DNA from: Phialophora verrucosa
Lineage: Eukaryota > Ascomycota > Eurotiomycetes > Chaetothyriales > Herpotrichiellaceae
DNA length: 64,000 bases
Reading direction: 5' to 3'
Assembly (NCBI GenBank): GCA_002099365.1
Contig: MSED01000008.1
Coordinates: forward strand, 1,550,001-1,614,000
Every line of letters starts with the position of its first letter. The first letter of the stretch is position 1. The translations under genes and the position numbers were made by a program. Under the pieces are notes generated by a model. It saw nothing but the letters and a program-made list of their open reading frames with translations. It was not told the DNA's origin and searched no databases. Positions 21,834-32,796 of this stretch are shown piece by piece.

Positions 21834-22528
21834 GTCTTCTTAATACTGAAACAAGTCTGAGTACCCTCGACGACAAAGTCTAACTTCGCGCTCTCATTGT
21901 ACGTCCTCGTTGAGCCGGTGGATGGAGCATGAAAGGCTGGTTGTCAATTGACAGCACAACCTCTCAGCTGAGACTTTCCCAGAAAGATCTAACTCCCTGA
22001 ATTTTCAACCCACTGCTATGGTGCCGTGGGGGTCCGACGATCGGTCCTGCTGGATCTTTGATTGTATTGTCCGCGAGCATGTATAGGGTTACACAGTACG
22101 AGGTATGCACACAGTTGAGAGTAATATCGAACGATGTTGTCAGGCCCTCTCTACGAGTACGCCCTCGTAGCCCCCCTTAGTGCTAGGTGGGCGCTTGGTT
22201 GCTGCCATCTGCTTTAGGCTTGCTGGGGCTAGGGCTCGCCTGCGGGGCTGTTTGGAGTATCCCGGGGCCGCAAACTAGGGGACCCCCGGCATTGGTGCAA
22301 TATTCGTCATATGTCAGCGATGCCGCGAATACGGTACGCCTTGACTTTGGTGCATCGCAAACGCGCCTACATGATCAGGCTGCTAACGCTCATCTATGGT
22401 CGAGATATTGATTTCCTGTGCTCGCTTGCCCAGCGACTCTACGCTGGTGGCTGCATGCCACTCTCAGCGTTCTGCCAAAGCGCGCACATGAGGCCTTAGT
22501 CTTCTTCGCATCTACAGCTTCAGCCAGT
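21834..22528. other. divergent promoter region
   Basis: Region between the PSI-like gene and the Mpv17-family gene. No gene is recognised, but an upstream exon of the Mpv17 gene is possible because the coding frame is open back to about 22418. Confidence 0.35.
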
Positions 22529-23297
22529 ATGCCTGAGCAAGATAAGGGGCGCTGGCTCAGGAAACTGCGTCCCGGGAGGCATCTGCTCGAAGCATGGGTT
22601 CTCTCTGCCATCATTGTCTCAATCTCCAACATTCTAGCCCAGGTCATTGATGCCTCGAAGAAAGAAGTATGCTCGACATAAGGCTTTGTAATGCAACGTT
22701 GGTCGAGGCTAATCGGTTACTGTATAGGACCCTTTTACGTTCGACCTACCTCGACTGCTTCGCTTCCTATGCCTTGACCTAATTACAGCACCATTGAACT
22801 ACAAATGGCAAGAATTACTCGAGACCACGTTTCCGAGACACGGCCGCACCCCACCAGGCGGAAAGTACGAGTCCATTCCACTCGAAGACGTGGAAAAAGG
22901 CTCGGACCCGGACGACATGGAGGAAGATGAAGCCAAATCAGGAGAGAGCTCTGAGGCCCGGCGCCGGAGGCGACGAAATAAGACTTCAAAGAAGCTTCCA
23001 AAGAAAAACTGGAAGAACATCTGGACGAAATGGTTCATCGACTGCATGACACTCGGTGCCCTCTTCAACACGGCTGGCTTCTTGATCATTATGGGTTTCC
23101 TGAATGGCCAACCTCAGAATATCCTTGCGAATTTGCGCACGCGGACGATGGTCATCATTCTCAACGGATATAAGATCTGGCCTTTCGCAAACATCATCGC
23201 ACAGGCCTTCATCCCTTTCGAGCGACGGATCATCTTCTTCGCAACTGTTGCGCTGTTTTGGAATATTTACCTAAGTTTGGTGGCGGCTACGCTGTAG
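22529..23297 (+). CDS. Mpv17/PMP22-family membrane protein
   Basis: Join 22529-22666 and 22728-23297; 235 residues. The 61-nt intron (GTATGC..TATAG) joins ASKKE to DPFTFDLPRLL. Family marks: SISNILAQVID in helix 1, FLCLDLITAPLNYKWQELLE in helix 2, WTKWFIDCMTLGALFN in helix 3, and the signature KIWPFANIIAQAFIPFERR with FWNIYLSL at the C terminus. A charged insert (about residues 80-125, DPDDMEEDEAKSGESSEARR) separates the second and third helices, as in some fungal members. Family role: channel-like protein of the inner mitochondrial or peroxisomal membrane. The start is the first ATG in frame; a somewhat longer N terminus cannot be excluded. Confidence 0.8.
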
Positions 23298-23867
23298 TGG
23301 AGCGGGCTGTACCTACACTGCGGCGTGGACACTGAGCAGTATCTGCCCAGGTTGACGATGGAGATTGCCTAAGAACGAGAAGTGGGAATGATAACGCCCG
23401 TATGCTATGTGGGGATTTCTCCAACACCACGCCTCCATAATATGTTCTGGGTGGGCAGCCACGCCCGCTAGAATGATACTACTCTCTTGTGGACGATCAA
23501 TTTTCGGAGCTCTTCGTTCATGGATAGAAATTTGTCAGCCCATCAAAATTGTGCTTGCCAAGCGTAGTTGTGAATATTACTCTGGCTGAACTTATGAGAC
23601 GTGCATTGCGAACGGAAGCTCTACGAGTACGGACGAGTCGTGAGAGAAGTGGACCTCACATCCCTGCTTTCTACTAGAAACTCTCCGATACTCGTATATA
23701 AAGCAGCCTCAGGTGGGCTACCGCAGACCCAGCAATCGAGAGTCGGCAGAACTCATCATCGAAACACGGCAGGCAGAGTCTTCACGGGCGGACTCGGCAG
23801 TTACATCAGGTCTACCTAGGAAGTCCTCGCAGTTGAGCTGAAAGCTCCAGAATCCTCCACGTCAACC
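23298..23867. other. intergenic with promoter of reductase gene
   Basis: No gene. TATATAAAG at 23695-23703 lies 165 nt before the reductase ATG and is a good core-promoter candidate. Confidence 0.45.
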
Positions 23868-24938
23868 ATGGTGGATTCAATACCGACAACGACCAGCGGC
23901 TATCGGATAAATCTTACAGCTGGCAGCTTCGATGGCCTGCGCCTTGATACATCAATGCCGCTCCCGGCACTGGGAACGCACGATGTTCTCATATCCGTGC
24001 AAGCTGTCTCGCTGAATTACCGGGACATTGCCATGCCTCTGAGGCTTTACCCGGCATACACCAAGGAAGACGTTGTACCGTGTTCAGACGGCGCAGGCAC
24101 TGTCCTCGCGGTCGGAAGCGACGTCAAGGCATTGAAGGCCGGAGATAAAGTGTGTCCAACATTCTTCCAGGATTTCGAGGACGGTTATGCTACGAAACAA
24201 AGCAGGGCAACGAGTCTCGGAGGGCTCAATGATGGCGTACTCAGGAAGTATGCCGTGTTCAAGGAGAAAGGCTTGATCAAGATCCCAGACTTCTTGAGCG
24301 CAAGAGAGGCGAGCACTCTACCGTGCGCAGCTTTGACTGCTTGGAATGCACTGTTTGGCGTCGGAGGCCGAGCGCTTGAGTCTGGACACTGGGTCTTAAC
24401 CCAAGGCTCAGGAGGTGTTAGTATCTTTGCCCTGCTGTTTGCCAAGGCTCTCGGCGCGCATGTTGTTGCTACGACAGGCGACAAGGGTAAGGAGCAGAGA
24501 TTGAAAGATCTGGGCGCTGACCTCGTGATCAATTACCGCGAGAACCCAACCTGGGGCCGCACCGCAATGGAGTTCATCGAGAAACAAGGTGGAACGGGAG
24601 CGCAGCATGTTATCGAAGTCGGTGGCGAGACCACAATGGAACAGAGCTTGAAGGCTGTTGCACCCGAAGGTCTCATCTCTATCATTGGCTTCCTCGGTGG
24701 CGGTATGGGGGAGAGGAAGGCAGGCTTCTGGGACTGTTTTGCAAGCGCATGTCTTGTAAGGGGTGTGCTCGTTGGAAGCAAGAAGCAGTTCCGCGATATG
24801 TTGAGCTTCATGGAGGAGAAGGGGGTGAGACCAATTGTGGACGAGAAGACCTTCGGTTTTGAGGAGGCCAGGAAAGCATACGAGTATCTTCAGGCACAGA
24901 AGTTCTTCGGGAAGGTGGTCATTGACCTTCAGAACTGA
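23868..24938 (+). CDS. medium-chain NADP-dependent oxidoreductase
   Basis: 356 residues, intronless. MDR superfamily of the zinc-independent quinone-oxidoreductase/alcohol-dehydrogenase-like type. The GroES-like N-terminal domain reads VLISVQAVSLNYRDIAMP and CSDGAGTVLAVGSDV. The Rossmann domain has LTQGSGGVSIFALLFAKALG (GSGGVS replaces the usual AxxGxVG), then LGADLVINYRENPTWG and IEVGGETTMEQSLKAV. The second Cys/His zinc loop is absent (CPTFFQDFEDGY in its place). Such proteins reduce C=C or C=O bonds of small electrophiles with NAD(P)H. The substrate is unknown, and the gene stands alone rather than in a cluster. Confidence 0.85.
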   Translation: MVDSIPTTTSGYRINLTAGSFDGLRLDTSMPLPALGTHDVLISVQAVSLNYRDIAMPLRLYPAYTKEDVVPCSDGAGTVLAVGSDVKALKAGDKVCPTFFQDFEDGYATKQSRATSLGGLNDGVLRKYAVFKEKGLIKIPDFLSAREASTLPCAALTAWNALFGVGGRALESGHWVLTQGSGGVSIFALLFAKALGAHVVATTGDKGKEQRLKDLGADLVINYRENPTWGRTAMEFIEKQGGTGAQHVIEVGGETTMEQSLKAVAPEGLISIIGFLGGGMGERKAGFWDCFASACLVRGVLVGSKKQFRDMLSFMEEKGVRPIVDEKTFGFEEARKAYEYLQAQKFFGKVVIDLQN

Positions 24939-26104
24939 GGAGGCTGGTAACGCTGGGTGACACGTGACGAGGCTGGGCAGCAAACTTGTCTCGGCTCCTA
25001 TTGCCCGAAATAGACTAGTTGATATAGCTTGCCAGTCTCCTTTTGTTGCTTCACATCAACTTCAACGATACCACAATGCTTCGCACGTTGCTACTTGTGC
25101 CTGCAATAAGCTTAGCCGCTTCTCATGTGGTTGATCCTGAAGACTCACTATAGGCAGTGCCAAATCAATTGCAGATGCAGCATAATGAGCTCCCACTTCA
25201 GACATGAGAGCATTGGGCGTCAGCTCTTTCTATCCTAGTGTCAGTTCGCGACGACTGCAGCAATCGATAGAAGTAGCTTCTTTCACAGCATGGAGCACGG
25301 TGGTCGCCTCGGGGGGTTCGTTTCGGCTTCCGCAAATTACACGACTCTCCCTCATCTGAAGTGGAGCATCAGATCATTCTCTCACCATAGAGTCTTGTCA
25401 GCAAACAGTTTGGATACTGAAGCAGCTCTCTCTCTCGGGTTCTTGCTGAGCCGTGGCCTGGATAAAGTTCAATGCTAACCGTGTGTCTCGTCGTTCGTCG
25501 GCTGTTCAAACGAGTCATGCTCGGTACACACCCGTTTGTCACGCTTCTACGGCTCACGGGGTCTCGTATTCTCCACACAACTGATCTCATCTCCAACAAG
25601 CAATGAGCTAAGTAAGTGACATGGTTGGTATTGAAGGCAAGAGAAGGCGGGCGATGTCGAGTCAGGCAGGCTTGACGAGTCTGAGATGGAGGAATGTGTG
25701 CTCAACAATAACGCCTGGTGACCTGAGATTACCGGTGCTAACTTCAAACAGAGAAAGTATGCTGCAAACCGTGCTCGACACCATGCTTGCTAACGATAAC
25801 TCCTATATGCGAAGGGGATGGTGTGATGGATGGGCAGGGTGGATTGTCGAAGACAATAGCCGACAATCGCTGGATCAATAGTCTGAGTGAATGATGGCGC
25901 AAATTGTTACCGCACCCAGAACTTGAATACAAACACCAACACCTCAGTGGATAACTGAGTGACATCAATTGCGCACCATTCACTCCCTCCGCCAAGGTTT
26001 TGTTCTATGCGCACAACTACATCTTCCAGGATTTTCTCCTTCGCCAGCTTTCGAAACTCTCCCTTGAACACTGCCTTCGCCTCAGCTACTTAGCGACAGC
26101 GAAG
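24939..26104. other. intergenic with signal-peptide micro-ORF
   Basis: Holds the 25-residue secretion-signal frame at 25076-25153 listed separately. The rest shows no coding signal. The in-frame stretch 26000-26104 before the orphan gene's chosen ATG is open and could lengthen that protein by 35 residues. Confidence 0.4.
25076..25153 (+). pseudogene. signal-peptide fragment of a lost secreted protein
   Basis: Reads MLRTLLLVPAISLAASHVVD then PEDSL and a stop. A typical fungal leader (CT-rich, then CTTCAACGATACCACA before ATG) precedes it. The 25-residue frame is a signal peptide with almost no mature part. It may be the first exon of a gene whose body is gone, or a very short secreted peptide. 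No following exon could be found in the next 800 nt. Confidence 0.3.
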
Positions 26105-29100
26105 ATGCAGTTTTTCATTACCATTATCGCCCTTGTGGCCGCCTTCAGCGCGTATATCCAACAGCAGACAACCGACCTGGTTGTCGCCTTCCGGGAACGG
26201 GCCCTCCAGCCTGTTTTCCACAACTTCCTGGCCATCGAGCCATCCACCGTGTACCGACAGCCTGTCGCCACGGTCATTTCCACCGTAACCTCAACAATCA
26301 CCGCGTCTCCCACGGTATCCTTCACCACAACGATATATCATGGCGGGTCAATCGCCGTTGTGGCAACCTCCGTACCTCCCACGCCTTCCTCGACCACTGT
26401 TCCTCGGGCGGAATATTGCCTTGCACCACTTGCTTGGGCGGACTGGGAAGATCCTTCGTTGTGCATCTCAGAACACACTTTTGAGCGCCTGTCTGCCTTC
26501 CTCGCGGCGTTGTCGGAAGCACCCACCCTCGATCTCCCTCGGACAATTCTCATCCGACTGTCAGCCTCCTTCTCTTTGCTCCGGGAACTCATCTGGACCC
26601 CTACCACGATGATCCTGCAATGGACCTCGGAAACATCACACGTCGTCCTTCGTTACGCAATCTCCGTCGGGTGGAAGTTCTTGGTCACAGCTTCGGCCGC
26701 CGGTTGTTCGATCAGAGACTTCCTTGCATCCTTCACTCTGGCAGATTGGCTCACTTATTCCTTCCTACTCGTCATTGCCATCTTCCTCCTCATCGGCGCA
26801 AGCATCCCGATTATCAGAGCGAATCGCAGATGTCAACAACTGCTAAGCCGCATGGCATGGGAAGAAATGAAAGCGACCCAGGACCGTCGCTGGAAGGCAA
26901 TTGCAAAAACAATAGATTATTATGGGAACCACCCAGATATGACCAAAGAGGAGGCTCGAGAGATGTTGGTCGGTTCTTTGCTTCTTTTCATAACCTTGGA
27001 GAAGGAACCGCAGTTCACTCCACCAACAATACGTCAACGTTGTCCTGAAGTCCGGACTACGACCGCCTTGTGGGCTCTGGCCTGCGGATTCTATCAGAAG
27101 CTTCTAGCTGCGCTGAAGTGGATGTTTGAAGTTCAGTTCTTGTTCTTGGTGAAGATCCCTCTCTGGTCGTCATGGCAATTCATCGACAGAACTCTTGGAC
27201 GGGGCATCTGCTGCTTGTGTGACGCATACCTCGACAAGCTGGTCTTCGGTATTATGCCGTTCAGTCTCCTCCTGATGGTCAATGTCGTCTTTTCCCTGTT
27301 TGGCCTATCGATGGTCGCGGGCATTCTCTGCCTCTGGGCTGGCCTTGCAGGCCTCATCTGCTGCCTTTGTGTCGTCGGATATGTCATGATACCGGCTGTT
27401 GGCCATGCTCGAAGACTGGGAGCTCAAGCGGTCAACTATTTACGCGAATCAGCAGCGGAGATCAGAGAACGTTACAACCAAGAAGACTTCGACGCACGCC
27501 CGCGGAAACATGGCCATACTTCATCTTTGCTGGCGCAGCGTAATGCGAAACGCCGCACAAATCCACCTCCAACGACCCCTGACCAGCCAATTGTACGCCC
27601 TAACCACTTCTCGGTGCCTTACAGCCACAACACTAGTGTTCTCACCATCTCATCCTCCCAGTTTGACGATCGTCTCCGCCCCGACCCATCGGTTACAACC
27701 CTGGTGATTTCCGAAGAACGTCTTCAAAGCCTCCTGTCTCTCGAAGCCGAGCACTCCACTATTTTACACACACTTCACAACTGTCCAGGCCGGTCAGTGC
27801 TCTCGAAAATTGAGGGTCTCCTTGGCGAACTTCGAAACCCGTACCGCACAACGGGCTTCAAACAACCTGATGAAAACGACGATCGCAGCTCGAAGGATAC
27901 AGCCACGAAGGCTCGTACATCAGAGAGAGACTTGGCTGAGAAAGAGCAGCTCAAGTTGAGAATTTACCAACTTGAAAATGATCTCGTAAGCCGGCACGAG
28001 CAGCGTGATTTGGCAGAGAAACAGCAGCTCGAGGCCAGAGTCCAAGAGCTTGAATCAAGCCTTAGGAGCCAGCGCGAGGACCATGAAGAGGAGGCTCGGA
28101 AGCTGAGGCAAGAAGCCGAGGCAAATAGAAAGCTCGTTGAGGCGAAGGTGCAGGAACTGGAGCAAGCTCGTCTTTCACTGACCGAGCGAGAGTCCTCCAA
28201 AGAAGCAGTCCACAGCAGTCAGGTGCAGGCGATGGTCAATGAGCATCTCGCCGCTGCTGTCGCTGAGCAAACGGGCGCCATTCGTGGCGAATATGAGGCA
28301 CATATTGACGTGCTGATGACTGCTGGTCGACAACTGGAGGCAACTGCGGAAGCCAGCCGTGGCCAGCATCAGGCCGAAGTCGAGCAGTTGAAGGCTGCTG
28401 GTCGGCAGGTTGAGGCGGAGGTGGAGAGCCTCAGAGGCATGTTGCAGTCTGAGCAGAGTTCACACGCTGCAAGCAAGGCCCAACTGGACGCAGTGCGTCT
28501 CCAGCTGGACCAAGCCACGCAAGCGTTGCTGAGGGAGCGACAGACTGCCCCTTCCCAAGACCGTGCCATGGCTGTTCAGCAGCCTGGCCACCACCCGAGC
28601 AACCCGTCGGGCAACGCCTCCGGCTTTGGAGCCGGCATCAACCAGCCGGCCAGCACCTCGTCGGCAGCAACGTCCGTTGCGGACCAGGAGGCATTGCGTA
28701 CTCTGAGGGCTGCTGCAGCCAATTGGCACAACCAGCAGCAGAGAGCCAGAGCGGGTGCCATGCAGTCTTCTGCACAGCCTCCGGTTCAGACGACGACGAC
28801 CCGGGCAACCCAACCAGCAGCGTACGTTACTTCGGATGTAAATTCGAGCCATGCTAACCAGATATTTATAGTGGCAGGAGAGTCAACCGCCCTAGCGGGT
28901 TTACAATGCTCTGAGGTGTTGAAGGCCAAGAGCGGCAACTTCGTGTCTCCCATGTTCGTTCCGAATCAAAACGACACCACCTCCGGCGCAGCGCCTGCTC
29001 CAACAACAACGACAGCCACTCTGCCGCCATTCCTCCCTTCTCCTCCTTCTCTCATACCCACAATGCCGGTATACATCCGGTCGACCTCACGAGCAGCAAC

Positions 29101-29488
29101 TCCAGCCAACTATTATGGCTCGGAGAGAGATCCTTTACGGCGGCAGATGATGGCGGTTGTTATGAAAGCCCCTCCTCCAAGAGACGGGTCAGATTCTGAC
29201 TCCGAGGTGGACTTCGAGGGCGTCAACCTTGAGCCGGCGGCTCATGGTGACAATGCCGACAATGCCATGGATGCAGAAGGGGCGAGTGTCCCCGTAGAAG
29301 ATCGCACTGGCACACAGCGTGTGACCAGTGCTTTCGAGGGGGTCGAGGTGAAGAGCAAGAGTTCGAAGAGGGCGCTTGAGCTTGAAGCCAGGCGAAAGGC
29401 AGACGAGATCGAAGATCAGAGATGGAAGGAGGAACAGGCACCATTGCAGATGGAACGAGAGGAACGAGGGGACAGTTTTGCAGTGTGA
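26105..29488 (+). CDS. large orphan membrane / coiled-coil protein
   Basis: 1127 residues from the ATG at 26105, chosen because it begins a signal-anchor (MQFFITIIALVAAFSAYI). A Ser/Thr-rich loop follows, then a membrane helix near 216-238 (YSFLLVIAIFLLIGASIPII) and a cluster of helices near 381-431 that is very rich in Leu and Cys (CLWAGLAGLICCLCVVGYVM). Residues about 603-815 form a long coiled coil with internal duplications: RDLAEKEQLKLRIYQLE and RDLAEKQQLEARVQELE; later TAGRQLEATAEASRG and AAGRQVEAEVESLRG. The C-terminal 300 residues are low-complexity Ala/Thr/Pro then acidic and basic. A textbook-looking 50-nt intron lies inside (28822-28871), but removing it ends the protein early. No family is recognised. 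It could be a lineage-specific organelle tether or cell-wall/septum-associated protein; that is a guess from architecture only. Confidence 0.7.
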   Translation: MQFFITIIALVAAFSAYIQQQTTDLVVAFRERALQPVFHNFLAIEPSTVYRQPVATVISTVTSTITASPTVSFTTTIYHGGSIAVVATSVPPTPSSTTVPRAEYCLAPLAWADWEDPSLCISEHTFERLSAFLAALSEAPTLDLPRTILIRLSASFSLLRELIWTPTTMILQWTSETSHVVLRYAISVGWKFLVTASAAGCSIRDFLASFTLADWLTYSFLLVIAIFLLIGASIPIIRANRRCQQLLSRMAWEEMKATQDRRWKAIAKTIDYYGNHPDMTKEEAREMLVGSLLLFITLEKEPQFTPPTIRQRCPEVRTTTALWALACGFYQKLLAALKWMFEVQFLFLVKIPLWSSWQFIDRTLGRGICCLCDAYLDKLVFGIMPFSLLLMVNVVFSLFGLSMVAGILCLWAGLAGLICCLCVVGYVMIPAVGHARRLGAQAVNYLRESAAEIRERYNQEDFDARPRKHGHTSSLLAQRNAKRRTNPPPTTPDQPIVRPNHFSVPYSHNTSVLTISSSQFDDRLRPDPSVTTLVISEERLQSLLSLEAEHSTILHTLHNCPGRSVLSKIEGLLGELRNPYRTTGFKQPDENDDRSSKDTATKARTSERDLAEKEQLKLRIYQLENDLVSRHEQRDLAEKQQLEARVQELESSLRSQREDHEEEARKLRQEAEANRKLVEAKVQELEQARLSLTERESSKEAVHSSQVQAMVNEHLAAAVAEQTGAIRGEYEAHIDVLMTAGRQLEATAEASRGQHQAEVEQLKAAGRQVEAEVESLRGMLQSEQSSHAASKAQLDAVRLQLDQATQALLRERQTAPSQDRAMAVQQPGHHPSNPSGNASGFGAGINQPASTSSAATSVADQEALRTLRAAAANWHNQQQRARAGAMQSSAQPPVQTTTTRATQPAAYVTSDVNSSHANQIFIVAGESTALAGLQCSEVLKAKSGNFVSPMFVPNQNDTTSGAAPAPTTTTATLPPFLPSPPSLIPTMPVYIRSTSRAATPANYYGSERDPLRRQMMAVVMKAPPPRDGSDSDSEVDFEGVNLEPAAHGDNADNAMDAEGASVPVEDRTGTQRVTSAFEGVEVKSKSSKRALELEARRKADEIEDQRWKEEQAPLQMEREERGDSFAV
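28822..28871 (+). other. optional-looking intron in the orphan gene
   Basis: GTACGT donor, GCTAAC branch-like sequence and TTTATAG acceptor, 50 nt long. Length is not a multiple of three; splicing gives a stop after about 14 more codons. Read-through keeps about 200 coding-quality residues open. Confidence 0.4.
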
Positions 29489-30277
29489 CGAAAATTGGCA
29501 TGGAAAGCTGCCAGCTCGCTTAATTCAGCGTAGTGGCAGGCATTTCATGTGTTGGAAGGGAATATGGCTATGAGATGAGACTTCATTGGGATACCGTGTT
29601 TTATGTTTTATGTTCCATGCCCCCTGGATTTGGGAAGGTCCTCAGCGCATTAGCTTTTGCAGACGAGGGCGACGCAACGGGAATGAATCAGACAAGCGTC
29701 TTGAGACGGGCGTGAATGATCGCCCCCATGGGCAGAGGACTGCTGGACAGCTGAGAACCGAGATCATAGCGCAGAGTTCTTAATGACGGCTAATTGAGGA
29801 TCGCAATAATGTCAGGCCTGCTTCTGAGCGACTCAATGCAAGCTCATGATCAACTCCTGGAATGCAATGAGATTATCCTAGGGGAATGACCTCCAGGCAT
29901 TCCCGGACCTGAGATGTTTCAGGCATGCAATTGTTGGCCTCCTCTCGTCGGGCGCAAGGCGTGGTGAAGAAGAAAAATGTGTGAAAAGTGACCGTGCCTT
30001 CGAGCGTCGCTGAGAATGGGCTCAAAGGGGCAGGATCGAGCGAGCGGAAATCGCCGGCGGCTATCCTAAACGATGCTGAGATGACATCACGGAGCCTCCA
30101 TTGTCGAACAGCTCTGTCGGCCTTGCAAAGCCCGACGCTACAAGCGAGGCCGTCGTCACCTTAGAGCCGCCTATAAATATAGATAAAATTTCGACTTCGA
30201 AGACAGGGTGGTGTACTAATTATTATCATCAGTGTTCTGCTAGACAGCCAACGTTCAGCTGCGCACCGCCGAACATC
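29489..30277. other. intergenic, MFS promoter
   Basis: No gene. TATAAATA at 30172-30179 precedes the MFS start at 30278 by about 100 nt. Confidence 0.4.
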
Positions 30278-31923
30278 ATGGCGGATTCTCAGGAGGCCCA
30301 CGCTTCGAGGAACACCACATCACGGCTCTTCCAGGCAGCGAGGGCGTTTCTGAAGGAGCTCGGTCTAGTCACGCTCTACCACAGCCATGTCGACACGAAG
30401 ATCCTCATCCTCCAGCGTTTCGTCCGCCTGTTCGCCTACGGGGGCAGCACGCTCATCCTTGCTTCGTACCTGTCGGACCTCGGGAACGAGGACGCGCGGA
30501 TCGGATTGTTCATGACGCTGACGCTCATTGGCGACGTGTTTATCAGTTTCCTGTTGACGCTGATTGCCGATCAGTTGGGACGGCGGTGGATTCTCGTCCT
30601 GGGCGCCGCGTTGATGTGCGCCAGCGGCGTCGTGTTTGGGCTGAGCGGGAATTACTGGGTTTTGCTGACGGGCGCCATTCTGGGTGTTATCAGTCCTGCG
30701 TACGTTGTTGCCTGGCGTAGAGATGAACCTCTTTTTTTCTATCTCAAGGACCTGACACGCTAATCAAATGCCGTGGTGTTGACAACAGGGGGAACGAAAT
30801 TGGTCCTTTCCGAGCGATCGAAGAATCGACCATCGCGCATCTCACGTCCAAGGAGGAGCGGAGCGACATTTATGCCTGGTACAGCTTGATCGGCACGGCG
30901 GGCACGGCGCTCGGCTTCGTAGGCTGCGGCTGGATCATCACCTATCTGCGGGACGAGAGGCACTTCGGCACGATTGAAGCTTATCGCATCATCTTCTTCG
31001 TCTACGCTGCCGTGGGCATTGTCAAGCTGTGCTTGGCTCTCATGCTGAGCAAGGCCTGCGAGCTTGATCCTAAACCGAAGCCCGCCCATGTGACGGAGAC
31101 GGCGCCACTGTTGGGCAACGGGGCAGCGTCGACTGAGGATGATGATGCTGCGAAGAAGCGGCGGTGGAGGTTATTGCCGGATATCAGCAAGGAGAGCCAG
31201 CTTGTCCTGGTCCAGCTGTGCATTCTGTTCGCCTTTGACAACCTGGCGTCAGGATTGGCACCACTGTAAGCTTATATTTCCGCGGAGAACCCGCTGTTTG
31301 CTGACGGTCGCAGGTCGTGGGTCACGTACTTCTTCAAGCGCAAGTTCAACCTCTCGGAGGGCAAGCTGGGGTCGATATTCTCCGTCACGGGGGTCATTTC
31401 AGCGCTGTCCATCTTCGTGGCCTCGGCGATCTCAAAGAGGATCGGGAACGTCAAGGTATGGAGGAGCCAAGCATCCATCGGAGTGTCCATTCCATGCTAA
31501 TCCTGATCGGATATATAATAGACTATGGTCTTCACCCACCTTCCATCGGCCATCTGTCTGGCGCTGATTCCCATCCCCTCAACCCTGGGCGGAGCTCTCG
31601 TCTTTCTCATCGGCCGGGCCTGCACCCAAGTCATGGACGTGGCTCCACGCTCAGCGTTCCTGGCAGCAATCGTCCTTCCCCATGAACGGACTGCCGTAAT
31701 GGGCACGATCAACGTGGTCAAGACCTGTGCGCAGAGCCTGGGTCCTGTCATCACGGGTATCCTGGGGACGAAGAACCATTTCTGGGTTGCCTTTGTTGCC
31801 GCCGGCTCGTTGAAAGCCACGTATGACCTCGGCTTGCTGGCCGTGTTTGCGGAGAAGGAGGCCAGGAAGAATAGGACGGAGAGGGCGGATGAAGAGCAGC
31901 AAGCCGCCTCGAGCGGGCGGTAG
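30278..31923 (+). CDS. MFS transporter
   Basis: Join 30278-30699, 30789-31265, 31314-31455, 31522-31923; 480 residues. All three introns have GT..AG ends and keep phase (joins read ISPAGNEIGPF, GLAPLSWVTYF, GNVKTMVF). About 12 hydrophobic segments in two halves. The loop after helix 2 has the MFS signature ADQLGRRWILVLG, and a charged central loop (about residues 205-255) carries an Asp/Lys-rich stretch. The C-terminal half shows GRACTQVMDVAPRSAFLAAI. Substrate unknown: the gene resembles fungal MFS proteins of general-substrate type and has no biosynthetic neighbours. Plasma or organelle membrane cannot be told apart. Confidence 0.85.
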
Positions 31924-32796
31924 GTGGTAGAGTCTCCTGGTGATTCGAGGGCAGCACTCTCCCCTGGGCTCAGCCTCGCAACAATGCTCACACAACCACC
32001 TCCAAGGGGAAGCTTCAGCCTAACGAAGCTCGTCGAGTCGCTCGATGGTTATTGTCGTCGGGGACTGTAATCAACTAGCAGCGTCGCACTCCGCCTGTGC
32101 TGTGCTAGTAAAGCCGTCCGTGTTATTTCCAGTTTGCACGCTTGATTCGAACCGCGCCCGAGATCAGTAGGAAAGAGACTAAAAGCGGACTACAGTTAGA
32201 ATCATACTCAATCCTCCTACATAGTGCTATATGTCCTCTATTGATCCGTGACCGACTGTGAAGCTTCGCGACCTTTATAGAGAATTCATGCTTGTGGAAA
32301 ATGCGCTCTCGAGCTTGAACTCTCCCGCACAGATTCGGCTGTTGTCGGCTCCTACTGCTCGAAGACTGATTGAGCCCTTCGTACACAGTACAGGATTGTG
32401 CGGTGTGGTGCTGTGCTAATATGTTATTACTCGCACACTGCAAGCGAGCAGTGGAGTGCGGCTACGCTAATGCTCGTATCGGGTTAGCGTGCAAGTAGAG
32501 GCACCTCAGTTAGAACACGCGCTAGCCATTTTTGGTAACTACGCAGTCGCCGTGGACAAGTATATACGAGCACCTCGTAGGATAGCGCGAGGAGAACCTC
32601 CTACGTACCACATTATCCGATATTTCTCGTTCCTCTGTGTTGCCGTTGTGGATAGACACTGTAATTTATCCCGTTGGCCTTAGTCTCAAATACCTCGATA
32701 TAGTAGTTCGCCGGTTGGCTGGACACGAGTTGTTTCTCGCACACCAGCAGGATCGAGCGGCCCGGACCACCAAGTCATCAGCCCTGGATACTGTAA
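31924..32796. other. convergent intergenic region
   Basis: 3' flanks of the MFS gene (plus) and HET gene (minus). An inverted repeat ACGCTAA (32464-32470) and TTAGCGT (32484-32490) with a 13-nt loop is present. No gene is seen. Confidence 0.4.

Noticed and set aside
32120..32170. GGTTCGAATC box-B-like word on the minus strand
   Set aside because: No T-stem pairing, A box or cloverleaf can be drawn around it, so not a tRNA.
32464..32490. 7-bp inverted repeat as transcription terminator
   Set aside because: Bacterial-type terminators do not apply in a fungal genome; arms too short to be meaningful.
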